DNA of 64,000 nucleotides from Branchiostoma floridae (taxonomy: Eukaryota > Chordata > Leptocardii > Amphioxiformes > Branchiostomatidae). The number at the start of each line of letters is the position of its first letter. Within the stretch, counting starts at the first letter, position 1. The position numbers and the translations under genes were made by a program. Below the pieces are notes generated by a model. The model was not told the origin of the DNA and made no database searches. It saw only the letters and a program-made list of their open reading frames with translations. Where the stretch lies: contig NC_049994.1 in NCBI RefSeq assembly GCF_000003815.2, positions 5,995,552-6,059,551 on the forward strand. The letters run 5' to 3'. Below are positions 12,401 through 23,067 of the stretch, piece by piece.

Positions 12401-15400
12401 TCAGCTGGCTGGTGGGTCTAAGTTGCTGAACTTGAGGTGGTATTTTCAGACGTCCTCGCATCACACCCACGCGCGTTGTACTGAATGCTTCCTGTAACAT
12501 ATTTATCATATTGCATGTCCTTCGGGATGAAGCTATCCTTTCTCTTGAAAACCTGTACCACCTAACGAATACGTCGTTGGTTACGAATGTTCTACGACAA
12601 TGTTGCTCTGTGTCTTGTACTTCAAAGAAAACGTACGTGTACCAAGAATCATAGCGATACAATAGCGTGTTGAAAAACGAACGAATGATACTCGTAATTA
12701 GTTCAAACTCCTTGCAGTTATACGTATATAAGTGCCAACTTTTAATCTTGTGCTGTCCGTCCTAAAACTATCCACGACGTACTATTCTCTACATTGCACA
12801 CCGTAATCTTCACAATTGTCGGCCTCGACTTCAGTGCTTCTGTAGATATTTTCTCAATCGCGTTAAAAACTGCTTGCCGTTCTCGTTATCTACACGGGGT
12901 CCATCAACAATCTGCAATGCCACAAATCTCACCAAAGTATCGGACAGTCTCGGTATGTACCATCACGAAGTTAACCAAAACCTGTCGTAGTCAGCCAGCC
13001 AAACTGTACTATTCTCATTTCCTACATGTGGCTGCCCTGTCGCACGACCAACTATATCAGCCTAGAGTTGTCCCTCGACTTGTCAAGTAACAAACCGAAC
13101 GAAAACCAAGTCCTGTTATCAGCCTGAAGCTGTCCAATAACTAATAGTACGGCTCCATAGCACACAAAAATTGTCCTTCAGTCTTAAACTCCACCTGTGG
13201 TTGTCCCACAACTTGTCGCATAACAAACAAAATAAAAAACTGTCCGCCAGCCATGTTACTTACCTAGGCTTGTCTAACAACCTGTCGTGCGACCAACCAC
13301 TAACACCTGGGTAACAAATTTGTAACAACGTATCGTGCGATAACAGAAAACTGTCTAACAGTCTCTTTACTTCTCTAGTCCAAAAACTTTCCAACAGTCT
13401 TGCTGCTTACCTGGGGTTACTCAACAATCTGTCGTACAACAACACACAAAACTATCTAACAGCCTTTTTAATTCTCTGAGGTTGTCTAACAACCTGTCAC
13501 ACGACAACAACAAACAAAAATGTCCAACAGTTTTGCTGCTTACCTGGGGTTGCTAAACAATCTATCGTACGGCAACCCACAAAACTGTCTAACAGCCTTT
13601 TTACTTCTCTGGGGTTGTCTAACAGCCTGTCGCACGACAACAACAAAACAAAAAATGTCCAACAGTCTTGTTGGCTTCCTGGAGTTGCTCAACAATCTGT
13701 CGTACGACAGCACAGCGTCACAAAACTGTCGAGCAGCCTTTTTACTTCTCTGGGGTTATCTAACCAACCTGTCGCACGACAACAACAAACAAAACTGTCC
13801 AACAGTCTTGTTACCTACCCGGGGTTGTCCAACAACCTGTCATACGACAACAGCAAACAAAAAACTGTCGTACACTGTTGTTACTCTACCTGGCGTTGTC
13901 TCACTGCCTGTCGCACGACAACAAACCAAACTGTCCAACAGTCCTGTTACCTGCCTGGTGCTGTCCCACAGCCTGTCGCACGACAACAAACCAAACTGTG
14001 CAACAGTCTTGTTACTTGCCTGGTGTTGTCTCACTGCCTGTCGCACGACAACAAACCAAACTGTCCAACAGTCCTGTTACCTGCCTGGTGCTGTCCCACA
14101 GCCTGTCGCACGACAACAAACCAAACTGTCCAACAGTCTTGTTACTTGCCTGGTGCTGTCCCACAGCCTGTCGTACATCAACCAACCAAACTGTCCAACA
14201 GTCTTGTTACCTGGTTGGTGTTGTCCCACAACCCGCCGTACATCAACAAACCAAACTGTTCAATAACCTTGTTACCTGCCTAGTGCTGTCCCACAGCCTA
14301 TCGTACATCAACGAACCAAACTGTCCAACAGTCCTGTTACTTGCCTGGTGTTGTCCCACAACCTGTCGTACATCAACAAACAAAACTGTCCAACAGTCTT
14401 GTTACTTGCCTGGTGCTGTCCCACAGCCTATCGTATACATCAACAAACCAAACTGTCCAACAGTCCTGTTACTTGCCTGGTGCCGTCCCACAGCCTGTCG
14501 TACATCAACAAATCAAACTGTCCAACAGTCTTGTTACTTGCCTGGTGTTGTCCCACAACCTGTCGTACATCAACAAACAAAACTGTCCAACAGTCCTGTT
14601 ACCTGCCTGGTGCTATCCCACAACCAGTCGTCCATCCACAAATAAAACTATCCAAAAGTCTTGTACACTTACCTGGGGTTGTCCAACAACCTGTCGCATG
14701 ACAACTACAAACAAAACTGTCCAACAGTCTTGTTACTTACCTGGGGTTGTCCAACAACCTGTCGCATGACAACAACAACAAAACTTTCCAGCAGTCTTGT
14801 TATCTCCCTGGGGTTGTTTACAGCATGTCGTACGACAACAGCAAACAAAAACTGTCCAACAGTTCAATTGTCCAACAAACTATTGCATGACACCAACCAG
14901 ACAAAAAACTGCAAACACTTTTTTTTTCTACCTAGGGTTATCCAAGAACCTGTCAAGCGAGAAACCCAACGAAAAGCAAATCGGCTCATAAACAAAAATC
15001 AAATCACCTGAAATCTCGCTACAAACTCGAGGTTGTCTGCCGACCTGACGAGCAACAAGATAACAACCTCTAGCTGAGATATAGGACACACCTTAGGAGA
15101 ACTGCCGCAGTGGTTGACAGCTGTCCGAGCGTCTTGAGGCCTGGTCCCTCAGCTTTTCGGGTTGCTGAATGCTGGCTGGTCCACAAAATGCAATGCCCAG
15201 AATCGCCGAGCCTAACTTCAAAATTAAACAAAGCAAATATACAGAAAAAAAACAAAGGAAAATACGTAAAATAAGGCAATACGTTCGAGTCCTTCCACAA
15301 CAACAACAACAAACGTGATAGGCAGACAAAAAACTATACCAAATACTGTCTAAAGCCTTTCAAACAACGTAACTCACCCATAGAGCTACCAGTGATAAGT

Positions 15401-18400
15401 TGAAGCCTCCGACTCTTTCTTGATAAAAAAAGGTCGGGCTCTGCTCCGAGCGTGCGGAAACTGGAACAACGTTGTACCGCTTCATAAAGGCTCCTATGGC
15501 GAAAAGACGGGGTAAACGGCAGCCCTAGCGGTGGCTCAGTTGTATCAACATACCTAACTCAAATGAGACAACACAAAATTAATTATACCAAGCCTATTTT
15601 ACCAAATAGAATCACTCACACCTGCGCACGCGAAACATGTGCGATGCGCAAACATATGCAAATTACGAGTCGCTAAACGAAATGAACGACAGAATAGTTG
15701 CTGACCAACAAAACACACCATAATCATACAAAAGGGGAAAACAGGAAAATAAAATCATGAAGGAACAAGAAAGAAAACAGCCGAGGGATCCACTAGAAAA
15801 AACAGCCAACGTAGGAAGACAAATCAAAATGGAAAATTCCACAAGACGCCAAAAATGGCCGCGAGCTCAAAACCTTGCGTACCTGCTTGGCTTGTAAATC
15901 CTACGCCCGTAGGAAACTACTCTATCTTCTCTGTTGTCGGCAATTTTCCCTACCCGTTCCCAGAAGGTCGTAGATATCGCAGACTTGTCCTGGTGAGTCT
16001 CACTGTCAAAAACAGTGTTACTGGTGCTCTGCTATGGAACGTCCGGCTCATTCACAAGGCTGCTGCGTCAGTCATGCTGGGGTCGGCCGTGCCGGCGGTG
16101 TCACTTGCCTTCTCCGTCGACGTCCTTTCAGACAGTACTGCATATACCTGTGATGTCTAACAAACGCCCAAAATAAGCGTCTATTCTCGCAGTGAGGCAT
16201 GCTTTCTTCCATAACCCATACACAATGCCCGGCACGCCAGTGTCTGCGAGAAGAACGGACCTCAGCATGACAAAGAGCGATACACGTGCAAAACGCAGAC
16301 AACTCACATTCGTCCCTACGCAGCAACAACTTCTCGCAGTTTCACAAAGCAAAATAAAATACGAAATCTTCATGACACTAAAAGGGCAATCTTTGAATTC
16401 TATACTCCCTGTAAACGCAAACGAGGTAAATACTCGGTCTCTCTTCTACACCCCGAAAACCTGCTGGCGGTCTTTCTGTGGATCTTCTGTGTTTCCGTAG
16501 CCATGGCGTCGACGAACCGGCTGTGGGGAGGAGTCCGTCAAACTGCATGTGAATAGTCTATCCTGCCTTTATATGGGATTGGGTCTTCGCCTAATATAGG
16601 CATCGCCAATCACAGCGCAGGAAAGATAGGTTTTCTTTCGTTCTCCATGCCATGATCTTTCGGACGTTCACCCCACAGAGCCGACATCTGCACCTGCGTC
16701 TAGCCGGCAGGAAGAGTTAATTCAATTAATGGTTCAGCCAATCAGCGAAGAGGAAAGCGAAGGCTAATTAATATTCATAAGCGGGACCACACAATACGTT
16801 AACTTGAAGACTCAGGCCGTACAGACTTCTCGCCAGGATTTTTTCAAAGCGTCGGACAGGGGTCCGGGGGCCGCCGAATGTCCCTGGCGGGGTCCAGGGG
16901 CAGGGCCACTGTGGGGGGTGGGGGGTGGGGTGGGGGTGGAGGGTTTGGGGGACCCAGCTGGGCGAAGCCCCCCCGGAAGCTCTTGCATTTTAGACTATTG
17001 AGAAGGCTTCTTTTATCAGTTTTTTTAGGGCCATATCTACGATAATCGTAGCAGTCACTTACTTCTCTTCAGCAGTTTGACTTTAAAATATTTCGGGTCA
17101 AAGCTTCAAAGACAACTAAAACCTCATAAACAACAAACTTTACTTATCTCAACAGTATACAAAAATATTGTACGGGTTGCCATCCTTAGTTGAAGCGCTT
17201 ATTTATAGCGCTAGTATCTTCGATGCGCCGTTAGCCGCCGTGCGACTTTTGTTGACGGTCTGATATCCCTACGTCGCCGCCTCGCTGATATTCCCACGAA
17301 CATGTTTCAAGAAAAATACCCAGCAAAAAACGCTGTTCTGCGTCAAATTCTATTCTATAAAACATGTGGGACTCAGTGTTATAGTCTAAATATTTTGTAG
17401 AAGCACCGCTGTAGGAAAGAAGGTCCAAGCAATGTAAAACATCACGTAGCATGAAGTTCGCTGTCAACTGGCACACAGCACATGGCTGTTTGAAACTCTA
17501 AGTCTAATCAACAGCCGTGTTTGATTGATAGCCGGCGGTCCTTTGACGAAGTCGGCGAAAGGTGCGTTAGTTAGAAAATCTGCGTTTAGTTTTGATACGT
17601 AATTATAAGTTAGTGGCGAGAATGATTATTTTCTCATCAATATTTCTCTTCAGAATTATTTGAACTTAATTGTACATCTAAACAATTGGCTTACCTGTGC
17701 AATGTTTATATGATTAATGATCATGTGTAACGTATGGCTCATAGTCAATAGATCAGCATTTTCTCTATAGTGACCACCTGTCTATAGTGGCCACATTTCC
17801 CAGTGCTGTTGTTGTTTGACATAAAGTTTGAACATTTAAATTGTAAGTAACTTTAAACTGCCAGAGTTTCAGCCCAATAAAACACTCTCAGCGCCAGCCT
17901 CGAGGGTATGAACAGACTGACCAGACAGACGAAAATAAATCCTCGAACAAGGTTCAATCGTATCTTCCGGGTCTGGCAGGAAGTTGTTAAACTAAAATAA
18001 TAATAGGCTCGATGGCTGATTGCATACAAAGTAAAACAGTTTAACAGTTTTACAGCTTGAAGAAAACAAACGCTCCTACAGTACCTGCACCTGCTTGATA
18101 ATTATTAAATCGTATGCCCTACTTGAATAAAAAAAAATTCACTGCAATAATGAATGTACCCACATCACAAGGAGCTTATACTTTTTTAAAACTTACACCT
18201 AGTTATCGTACTGAAAATTGTTAATGACATTACATGAAGTCATTCAACAATTTTCAGTCATGATTAAATTTTCTGAATGGAAAGTGTGATTATTGTCATT
18301 TTCTGAAAAATAGAAGCAAGCTCTGTTTTTACCTGGAATCAATTCACAATACCAGTCCACTTTGGGGGATAATGTACTGTTAAGAGGATGTTCCATTTTT

Positions 18401-19643
18401 GCGCAGGGGTGATTTGGAACAGTCCAATGTTGCGTGGGAAGGGGTATGGCTGAAATATGCTGTATTTGCTCTTAAGCAAATGTCGGCCTTTCTAGTGTTC
18501 TGTTATCTCTGTGCTGCAGTGTAAACAATTTAGAGTGGTATGGTTGCGGCTCTCCTAGTAACACCAGCTTTGTGCAACTTTTTAAAAACTTGCAAAGTTC
18601 TGCATATTCAAACCTGAAGGGGAACGATTTCAAACGTGTTGATTCTCCGTCCACATCACCTACAGGTTCTTGAAAAGTCACAAATTGTCCAGATTGTTTC
18701 AGAGATGAGCTACTAGTAAATCTAGCAATGATTTACCAATTGTTTTTTTTCTTATTCTATACGACCAAGAACGGAGAGTTTTGAACTTACGTGTAAGATT
18801 GGGCTTGGCCAGAAGATTTCCACTTTCTTATACTTAGGAACCTTTTCTTTACTGTATATGTATCTTGAGAGCTGCCTTTTCTGGTTCTCTACGCTGCCGA
18901 CTAGATCGAACTCGGTATCGCAGTCACCATCCCTGGAATGGACGACAACGTGCTTCCTGGTGTCCCGCTTCAGCTCACAGATGACATGCGTGGTGCTGAG
19001 CAGGGACTGGGGGAGGACATCTTCTCCGAGGAGGAGGTTTAGGAGGCTGCTTTTCCCAGCTGAAGTTTCACCTGAGGTGAAGAGTGTAGGGATGGGAACG
19101 AGTGTGTGTTGCAGTCTAAAGCTAAGGGCACAACCCACCGTACGTGCAAAGTACGTGCTGTCTACGTGCCCAAACGTCGACTATGCAATCTTGTGGGATC
19201 CGTAAGTGGTAAGTACCGCCTCCGTACGAACTCGTAGGGAATCCGACTGATTTTGTAGCACGCAGACACGCCGTAGAACTTAACGTGCAGGCAAAACTTT
19301 TTGTGCCATCGGGCTGCGGATTCGCCACGGCGGCCGCAGGTTGTGCCCTGAGCTTTATAAGTGGATTAGCTGCGCCAACATTGATCAGGAAGACGAAAAT
19401 ATTACCTGCTAGGCAGATAATTCTGGAATCCTCACCTGCTACAAGTATGGGACAGTCTCCGGACTCCAGCTTCTGACAAAAGTTGCTCAGCTCCGACTGA
19501 AACCCAGGGACATTTTTCTCAATCTCACTTTTCACGTCATCGTCAAGACGTTGAAGAAACAGGTCAGCCTCTCTCAAGACAGGTAAAAGGTCTCTTTGCA
19601 GTTTCCTGTTCTTGTCAGATATCTCCTTCACCACGAATGCAGC
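432..19643 (-). CDS. Dynamin-superfamily (dynamin_N) membrane-anchored GTPase, multi-exon, partial
   Basis: Minus-strand exons I could join by GT-AG sites and phase: 19436-19643, 18791-19071, 8490-8630, about 7631-7834 (low end could be 7640), 6718-6849, 5844-6086, 5368-5606, 1162-1222 and 432-558. The gene continues past the left edge. The P-loop (G1) GETSAGKSS is made by joining exons 1 and 2. STTHV follows as a G2 candidate. G3 is DSPG in LVDSPGVGDD, and G4 is NKWD. Downstream exons are helical and charged. Then a C-terminal hydrophobic hairpin (LGLLTVPVWVVLTVAAV, MGLIAAQ) suggests membrane insertion, followed by a helical tail (YMSEYAREYLKTL). The plan matches mitofusin- or bacterial-DLP-like membrane-remodelling GTPases; a related family is expanded in marine invertebrates (knowledge). 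All listed junctions are in phase except 7631/6849, where an exon appears to be missing. No start codon exon was found. The gene could be decayed. Confidence 0.8.
690..1004. repeat. Foldback element with ~142-bp inverted arms
   Basis: Left arm 690-831 and right arm 863-1004 are nearly perfect reverse complements around a 31-bp loop. Each arm contains a CTGATGA...GAAACG module (minus at 739-769, plus at 925-955) resembling a hammerhead ribozyme core. The element lies in an intron of the GTPase gene. The short open frames here are by-products of the repeat. Confidence 0.75.
1427..4900. mobile_element. ~3.5 kb repeat, copy A (intact relative to copy B)
   Basis: It starts near the palindromic CAGCCATAC...GTATGGTG and ends near CGGCCTTTCTAG. 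Inside are a CT-rich microsatellite, a ~164-bp tandem array (1663-2340), and two diverged direct copies of a promoter-like module with AGCCAATCAGCG and ATTAATATTCATAAGCGG. The same sequence recurs, interrupted, at 8726-18498. No transposase was found, so it is non-autonomous or unclassified. Boundaries are approximate. Confidence 0.6.
1663..2340. repeat. Tandem array, ~164-bp unit, about four copies
   Basis: Units begin GGCYCCTGTACC at 1663, 1828, 1991, 2155 and 2317. Each has the same order of blocks (ATGAGCTGAAATTTGACA, TTGGTGTACAGTACAACAAA). Shorter arrays of the family occur at about 8973-9320 in the same orientation and at 40820-41290 inverted. The long minus-strand frames across it are repeat artefacts. 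Confidence 0.85.
5225..5345 (-). mobile_element. tRNA-derived SINE head, inverted copy
   Basis: The reverse complement reads GTCCCTGTAGCTCAACTGG then TAGTAGCCTCACAGTTGAGC, matching the SINE at the window start. The 5' end of the SINE abuts the GTPase exon 5368-5606 just beyond its donor site. Confidence 0.55.
6155..6247. repeat. Short foldback MITE (~93 bp)
   Basis: Arms of about 38 bp (TAGCCTGGGTACCATCAGAT ... GTACCAAGGCTAG) surround a short loop. The CTACCGGGGCTC / GAGCCCCGGTAG core pairs perfectly. The same TAGCCTGG terminus is seen at 21739 and 53347. Confidence 0.6.
10162..10180 (+). other. G-quadruplex-capable run
   Basis: GGGTGGGTGGGTGGGCGGG has five G-triplets separated by single bases, matching the standard G4 pattern. 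It lies inside the short TIR element. Confidence 0.7.
13000..14890. repeat. 66-bp minisatellite, ~25-29 units, degenerate at the left
   Basis: Units of the form CTGTCCAACAGTCYTGTTAC ... GTCGYACRWCAACAAACCAA repeat every 66 bp (for example 13929, 13995, 14061). They are most homogeneous from 13900 to 14600 and decay to the left. Because 66 is a multiple of three and the unit lacks stops, several plus frames stay open for over 200 codons with a 22-residue periodicity. I read these as artefacts, not a gene. Confidence 0.85.
18791..19071 (-). CDS. GTPase exon carrying most of G1 and the G2 region
   Basis: The exon is preceded by ...CTCAG and followed by GTAAGT. It starts with two bases (phase 1) that complete the glycine of the P-loop and reads ETSAGKSSLLNLLLGEDVLP, then a conserved Ser-Thr-Thr (G2 candidate) and a CELKRD strand. 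The intron before it (19072-19435) splits the P-loop codon for Gly and is mostly filled by a small inverted-repeat element. Confidence 0.85.
19115..19365. repeat. MITE in a GTPase intron
   Basis: AAAGCTAAGGGCACAACC at the left and GGTTGTGCCCTGAGCTTT at the right are inverted repeats about 245 bp apart. It fills most of the 364-bp intron that interrupts the P-loop. Confidence 0.55.
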
Positions 19644-20451
19644 CTAGAAGACGATATCATCATAAACAGTTTTCATGTGGAAGATTGTTTTACTTGTGCG
19701 AGAGAATTTCATCTCCCATTGTAGAGCCATGGTAGTACAAAGGGCATTGTTTACAATGTGTAAATGTTCACCCCATGTATAAAGATTGCCCTTTAATTCT
19801 CATTTTTCAAGAGGAACCTTTTCTAAATTTGTATGAATGATATTCCCATGGCTACACCAACAGTCAATAGCTATATATAATAGTAATACAAAACGTCATT
19901 GAAGTCTCAGTCGACAGAAATCGCGATCAGTATCTATGCTAGTACAATTGGCGATTCTACCTGTACTGTAGAGAATGCGACTAGGGTCTGTAAAATTTTC
20001 TGCGCATATTCACTTAAATGATAGTTTCAAATTTCAAAGACAAATTTCAAATAGTTCTACCGGAGAATTACACGCAATACGTCTTATTCTAAATGTGTCT
20101 ACCAAATTAGTTAACAAGCAAAGTTCTCATGACTCCATGAACAATCCTTTATCGATCAATTGACCCGAGGGATGGAGGTCAGAACTTAAGCATACAAGTA
20201 CACAGTGAGTCGGCACCTGTGATGTTTGTGCTCAAATAGCCTCAGCTAATCAATGTCATGAAGGTGACACACAAATACAGGTAGGTACATAGTACACACA
20301 CAAAATACAAACAACTGTGTCGTTGGTTTAAAATTCCAGTTGTAAGCATAACCTGCGACTATACTAATGCTCACTTCCAGACAGTGTGCTACTAAATAAC
20401 ACTTTTCGACTTGGGATATGACTGTGTGCTACGTTTCTGCTCAGCTCTGCT

Positions 20452-20735
20452 TTGCTCTACTCTGCTCTACTCTACTCTACTCTACTCTACTCTACTCTAC
20501 TCTACTCTACTCTACTCTACTCTACTCTACTCTACTCTACTCTACTTCACCCTGCTCTCTCTGCCCTAATCTACATGACGTTGCACTCTTTGCTCTACTC
20601 TACGTATACGTTACTCATCTCTACTCTACACTACACTACTCTACAATACACCACACTACTCTACTCTACTCTACTCTACTATTCTGGGCTACTCTACTCT
20701 GCTCTAGCTACTCTACATATACTCTACTCTTGATC
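20452..20735 (+). repeat. (TCTAC)n pentanucleotide microsatellite
   Basis: Near-perfect CTCTA/TCTAC iterations span about 20457-20545. Interrupted iterations continue to about 20735. Confidence 0.95.
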
Positions 20736-21738
20736 AGATTGCTAGACTCTACAACTAGACAAAAAAAACCAAACTAACCATTTTCATGTCTGACGGCAGT
20801 CAATAAAGTCCATCTGGTTTGTTCTCAGGTGTGTTCACTCTTACTGCCATTGTACCTTTGTCTGCAACAAGCTCCACAAACAAATACCAACATGCTCTTT
20901 GAACTGTGTTATAGCGAGCAGGTTTCCATGCATTTAATGTTATAGACGTGTTCCAGGTCCCTCCGGGTCGGAGTTCGAATGTCGTCGGGGTTTTTAAGGG
21001 CGTTATGATATGCCAGAGGTAAGGTGAGGTGATAATATGCCGGAAGTGCGTGGTTGTCATCCCTACCTTTGCGTTTCATTTTTAGGTGATTATTATAACA
21101 GCAGTTGTGTTATTATAACGGCAGTTAACGGCCTAGACTGACTGACGATATCATAAATGTGTATAAGTTCTTGAATTTCCTGAAAAGCTTTGAGCTGTAG
21201 TACTTTTGAGATTGGAGAAATTGGTGGACCAGCGAAGCCTTTTTGTATTAGCCCGCTGCAAGGCGAAGCGCTTTTTTTGCATGATGGCCCCATTTCTGTG
21301 TCCATTGCAAGGAATTTGCAACATCAAAGATTACGAAAAATTATCACATGGGCTCTTATCTTTATTTTCATTGTTTTTTTTTTGTCAACGACTGAAAGCA
21401 CGGCGCTTTTTCTGCATATTGAGCTTTGGTGTGACCCCTTGATCTCTCCTAGGCCTAGTCCGTGTAAGGCCTACGTCACATTTCCAATCCGGGGCCCGGC
21501 CGCACTGTTTGCGCAAAGAAAAAAAATGGAAGTCTATGCCAATAAATATGCGCACAAGGTATGCTGCTGAATTATCTTTGGTCCATTTTGTGTTTTTGTT
21601 GTATGTCCTTTATATCCTACTTTCCCCCAAACAGCCTGGCCGGGTTCCTTTGTGGAAATGTGACGTTAGCCTAACACAATTTCCGCTTTCTGGAGCGATA
21701 TAAACTGACCCCTCCCTGCAGAGGGGCATGGGGAGATG

Positions 21739-22150
21739 TAGCCTGGATACCATACCCCAACCTCAAAAATATCTTTTGTGTTGGGGTCTGGCAGGATGGC
21801 TGTAGAAATGTTCTCGAAGGCCCTTGCTCAGAGGGAGGAGAACCTAGGATTTATGACCACTCACACCACAGGTAGCCAGCTACAACACACCACAGTTGGT
21901 CAGCAGGCTATCACAGTAGCGAATCAGGTATTTGGTGGCCACTGTTATGGATTCAAAAAATACAGTTGGGGGTCATTAACCAATCATGGTAGGGGTGTAG
22001 TACCTCCTGCTGATCTTGCTGCTGTTCTATTGGTGGAGTTTTTTGCCCACTATAAGGTTCAAAATTGAGAACCCGGCCTATGCCATCCGGCCAGACCCCT
22101 GCACGATAGATACTTGAGATCGGGCTGGGGTTTGGTAACCAGGCTAGGGT
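21739..22150. mobile_element. TIR element (MITE), ~410 bp
   Basis: The left end GTAGCCTGGATACCATACCC and right end GGGTTTGGTAACCAGGCTA are imperfect inverted repeats. The interior is non-coding. The ends resemble the 6155-6247 foldback, so they may be one family. Confidence 0.55.
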
Positions 22151-22704
22151 AGATGTTGGCGGGCCACTATAAGTGCGATCTAATCAGGCTATCGTAGGCC
22201 TAGGTCTGTACAATGTAGAATACGTTTGACAGACCTGCCTGATTGCCTACTATCAATGAAGTTGGCAAAGTGCTGTGTTGTTCAGAGTCAATATTTACCA
22301 GAGATATCAGAAGATTGGAATCAAATGATGTACATGTAAACGTCCCCGCTGAAATATTTCGGGTCCGTGACATAAAAAACAGTTCAACTTGCATGTTTTT
22401 TTTTTACGAATGAAGGATAGTGTAGGATACAGACATACCTAATTGGTGCTTATGTTAGTTATATACCAATCTTCATAACAGTTGTATCAGACAAACATTA
22501 TCCATAATGCGCCAAGTATCAAACATTCTTTTATCACTGCAAATCTCTCTTTGATGCATTTTTAATCATTGTTACATTATTATTTTTAATTCAATAGCAA
22601 CACTGCGATTTCCAATAACTTGCTCATCTGGGATTCAAACGCAAAAGTGAGCAAGTACAAAAGGATTTGAATGTCTAAGTTTACAATGTCTATGCATGTT
22701 TATA

Positions 22705-22758
22705 TGTTGAGTATTGCAGAGAAGAGCACCTGAAGTACAGTGGCGATGGTGGACGCAT
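22705..22758 (-). pseudogene. Decayed duplicate of the cyclase gene's C-terminal coding end
   Basis: The minus strand reads STIATVLQVLFSAILNI then stop. This closely parallels STIVTVFLAFFSVILNMM at the end of the cyclase gene 350 bp upstream. The adjacent noncoding sequence (ATATGTTGAGTAT) is also shared. The rest of the exon was not found, so this looks like a tandem-duplication relic or an alternative terminal exon. Confidence 0.5.
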
Positions 22759-23067
22759 AAAATAAAGGCATAAAATCAGCCGTCTATGATCGGAGTTTCT
22801 CTTTCTCACTACAGATATACATTAATCATAGCTACCACACAGACAAACGGTACATAGGTTATTGTTCGGACACGTTTTATAACTAATAAACATTAGTGCA
22901 AGTTCATGCCCGTGGACTAATTGCAAACAAAGTAAAGCAGTGGTAGACATATTCGCATACTTTCGAAATTGTAATGTCAACATTGACATATAAAATGTAG
23001 TTCTTCTTCCACTGCTCTCCCTTAACAGTGTTTACACGTTCTCTCGTCAATAGGCAGTTATATATGT

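Larger units (their letters stand above)
10071..16628. mobile_element. Inserted composite element with imperfect TIRs
   Basis: The left end CCTATTCTTTCTGCGCAGTG and the right end (reverse complement CCTATCTTTCCTGCGCTGTG) form imperfect terminal inverted repeats. A complete short relative with the same ends (about 10071-10380) sits in tandem directly before the large one (about 10381-16628); the terminal ~95 bp at 10283-10380 recurs at 16530-16628. The interior holds low-complexity sequence, a 66-bp minisatellite and possibly captured gene fragments. No transposase was recognised. The target duplication could not be resolved, perhaps TTA. Confidence 0.6.
8726..18498. mobile_element. ~3.5 kb repeat, copy B, split by a 6.56 kb insertion
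   Basis: 8726-10070 matches the left part of copy A and 16629-18498 matches the rest (3055-4900 of A). Deleting 10071-16628 rejoins ...GGGGAAATTG to GTTTTCTTTCG, which is the uninterrupted sequence in copy A at about 3050-3065. Both copies have the same orientation and both lie in introns of the GTPase gene. Copy B carries a G-tract expansion at 16910-16951 absent from A. Confidence 0.65.
19644..22700. other. No gene recognised; microsatellite and repeats
   Basis: This is where the missing first exon(s) of the GTPase might lie, but I could not identify one. The stretch contains a (TCTAC)n tract and a TIR element at 21739-22150. A 64-codon minus-strand open frame (22200-22394) lacks splice or homology support. 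Confidence 0.5.

Noticed and set aside
12219-12662. 147-codon minus-strand frame
   Set aside because: It lies inside the TE insert, with no recognisable domain, no codon-usage support, and an overlapping plus-strand frame.
13520-14769. Plus-strand frames of 142-255 codons rich in Gln, Pro, Thr and Cys
   Set aside because: They lie entirely in the 66-bp minisatellite, overlap each other in different frames, and have a 22-residue period set by the unit length. No splice, start or homology support.
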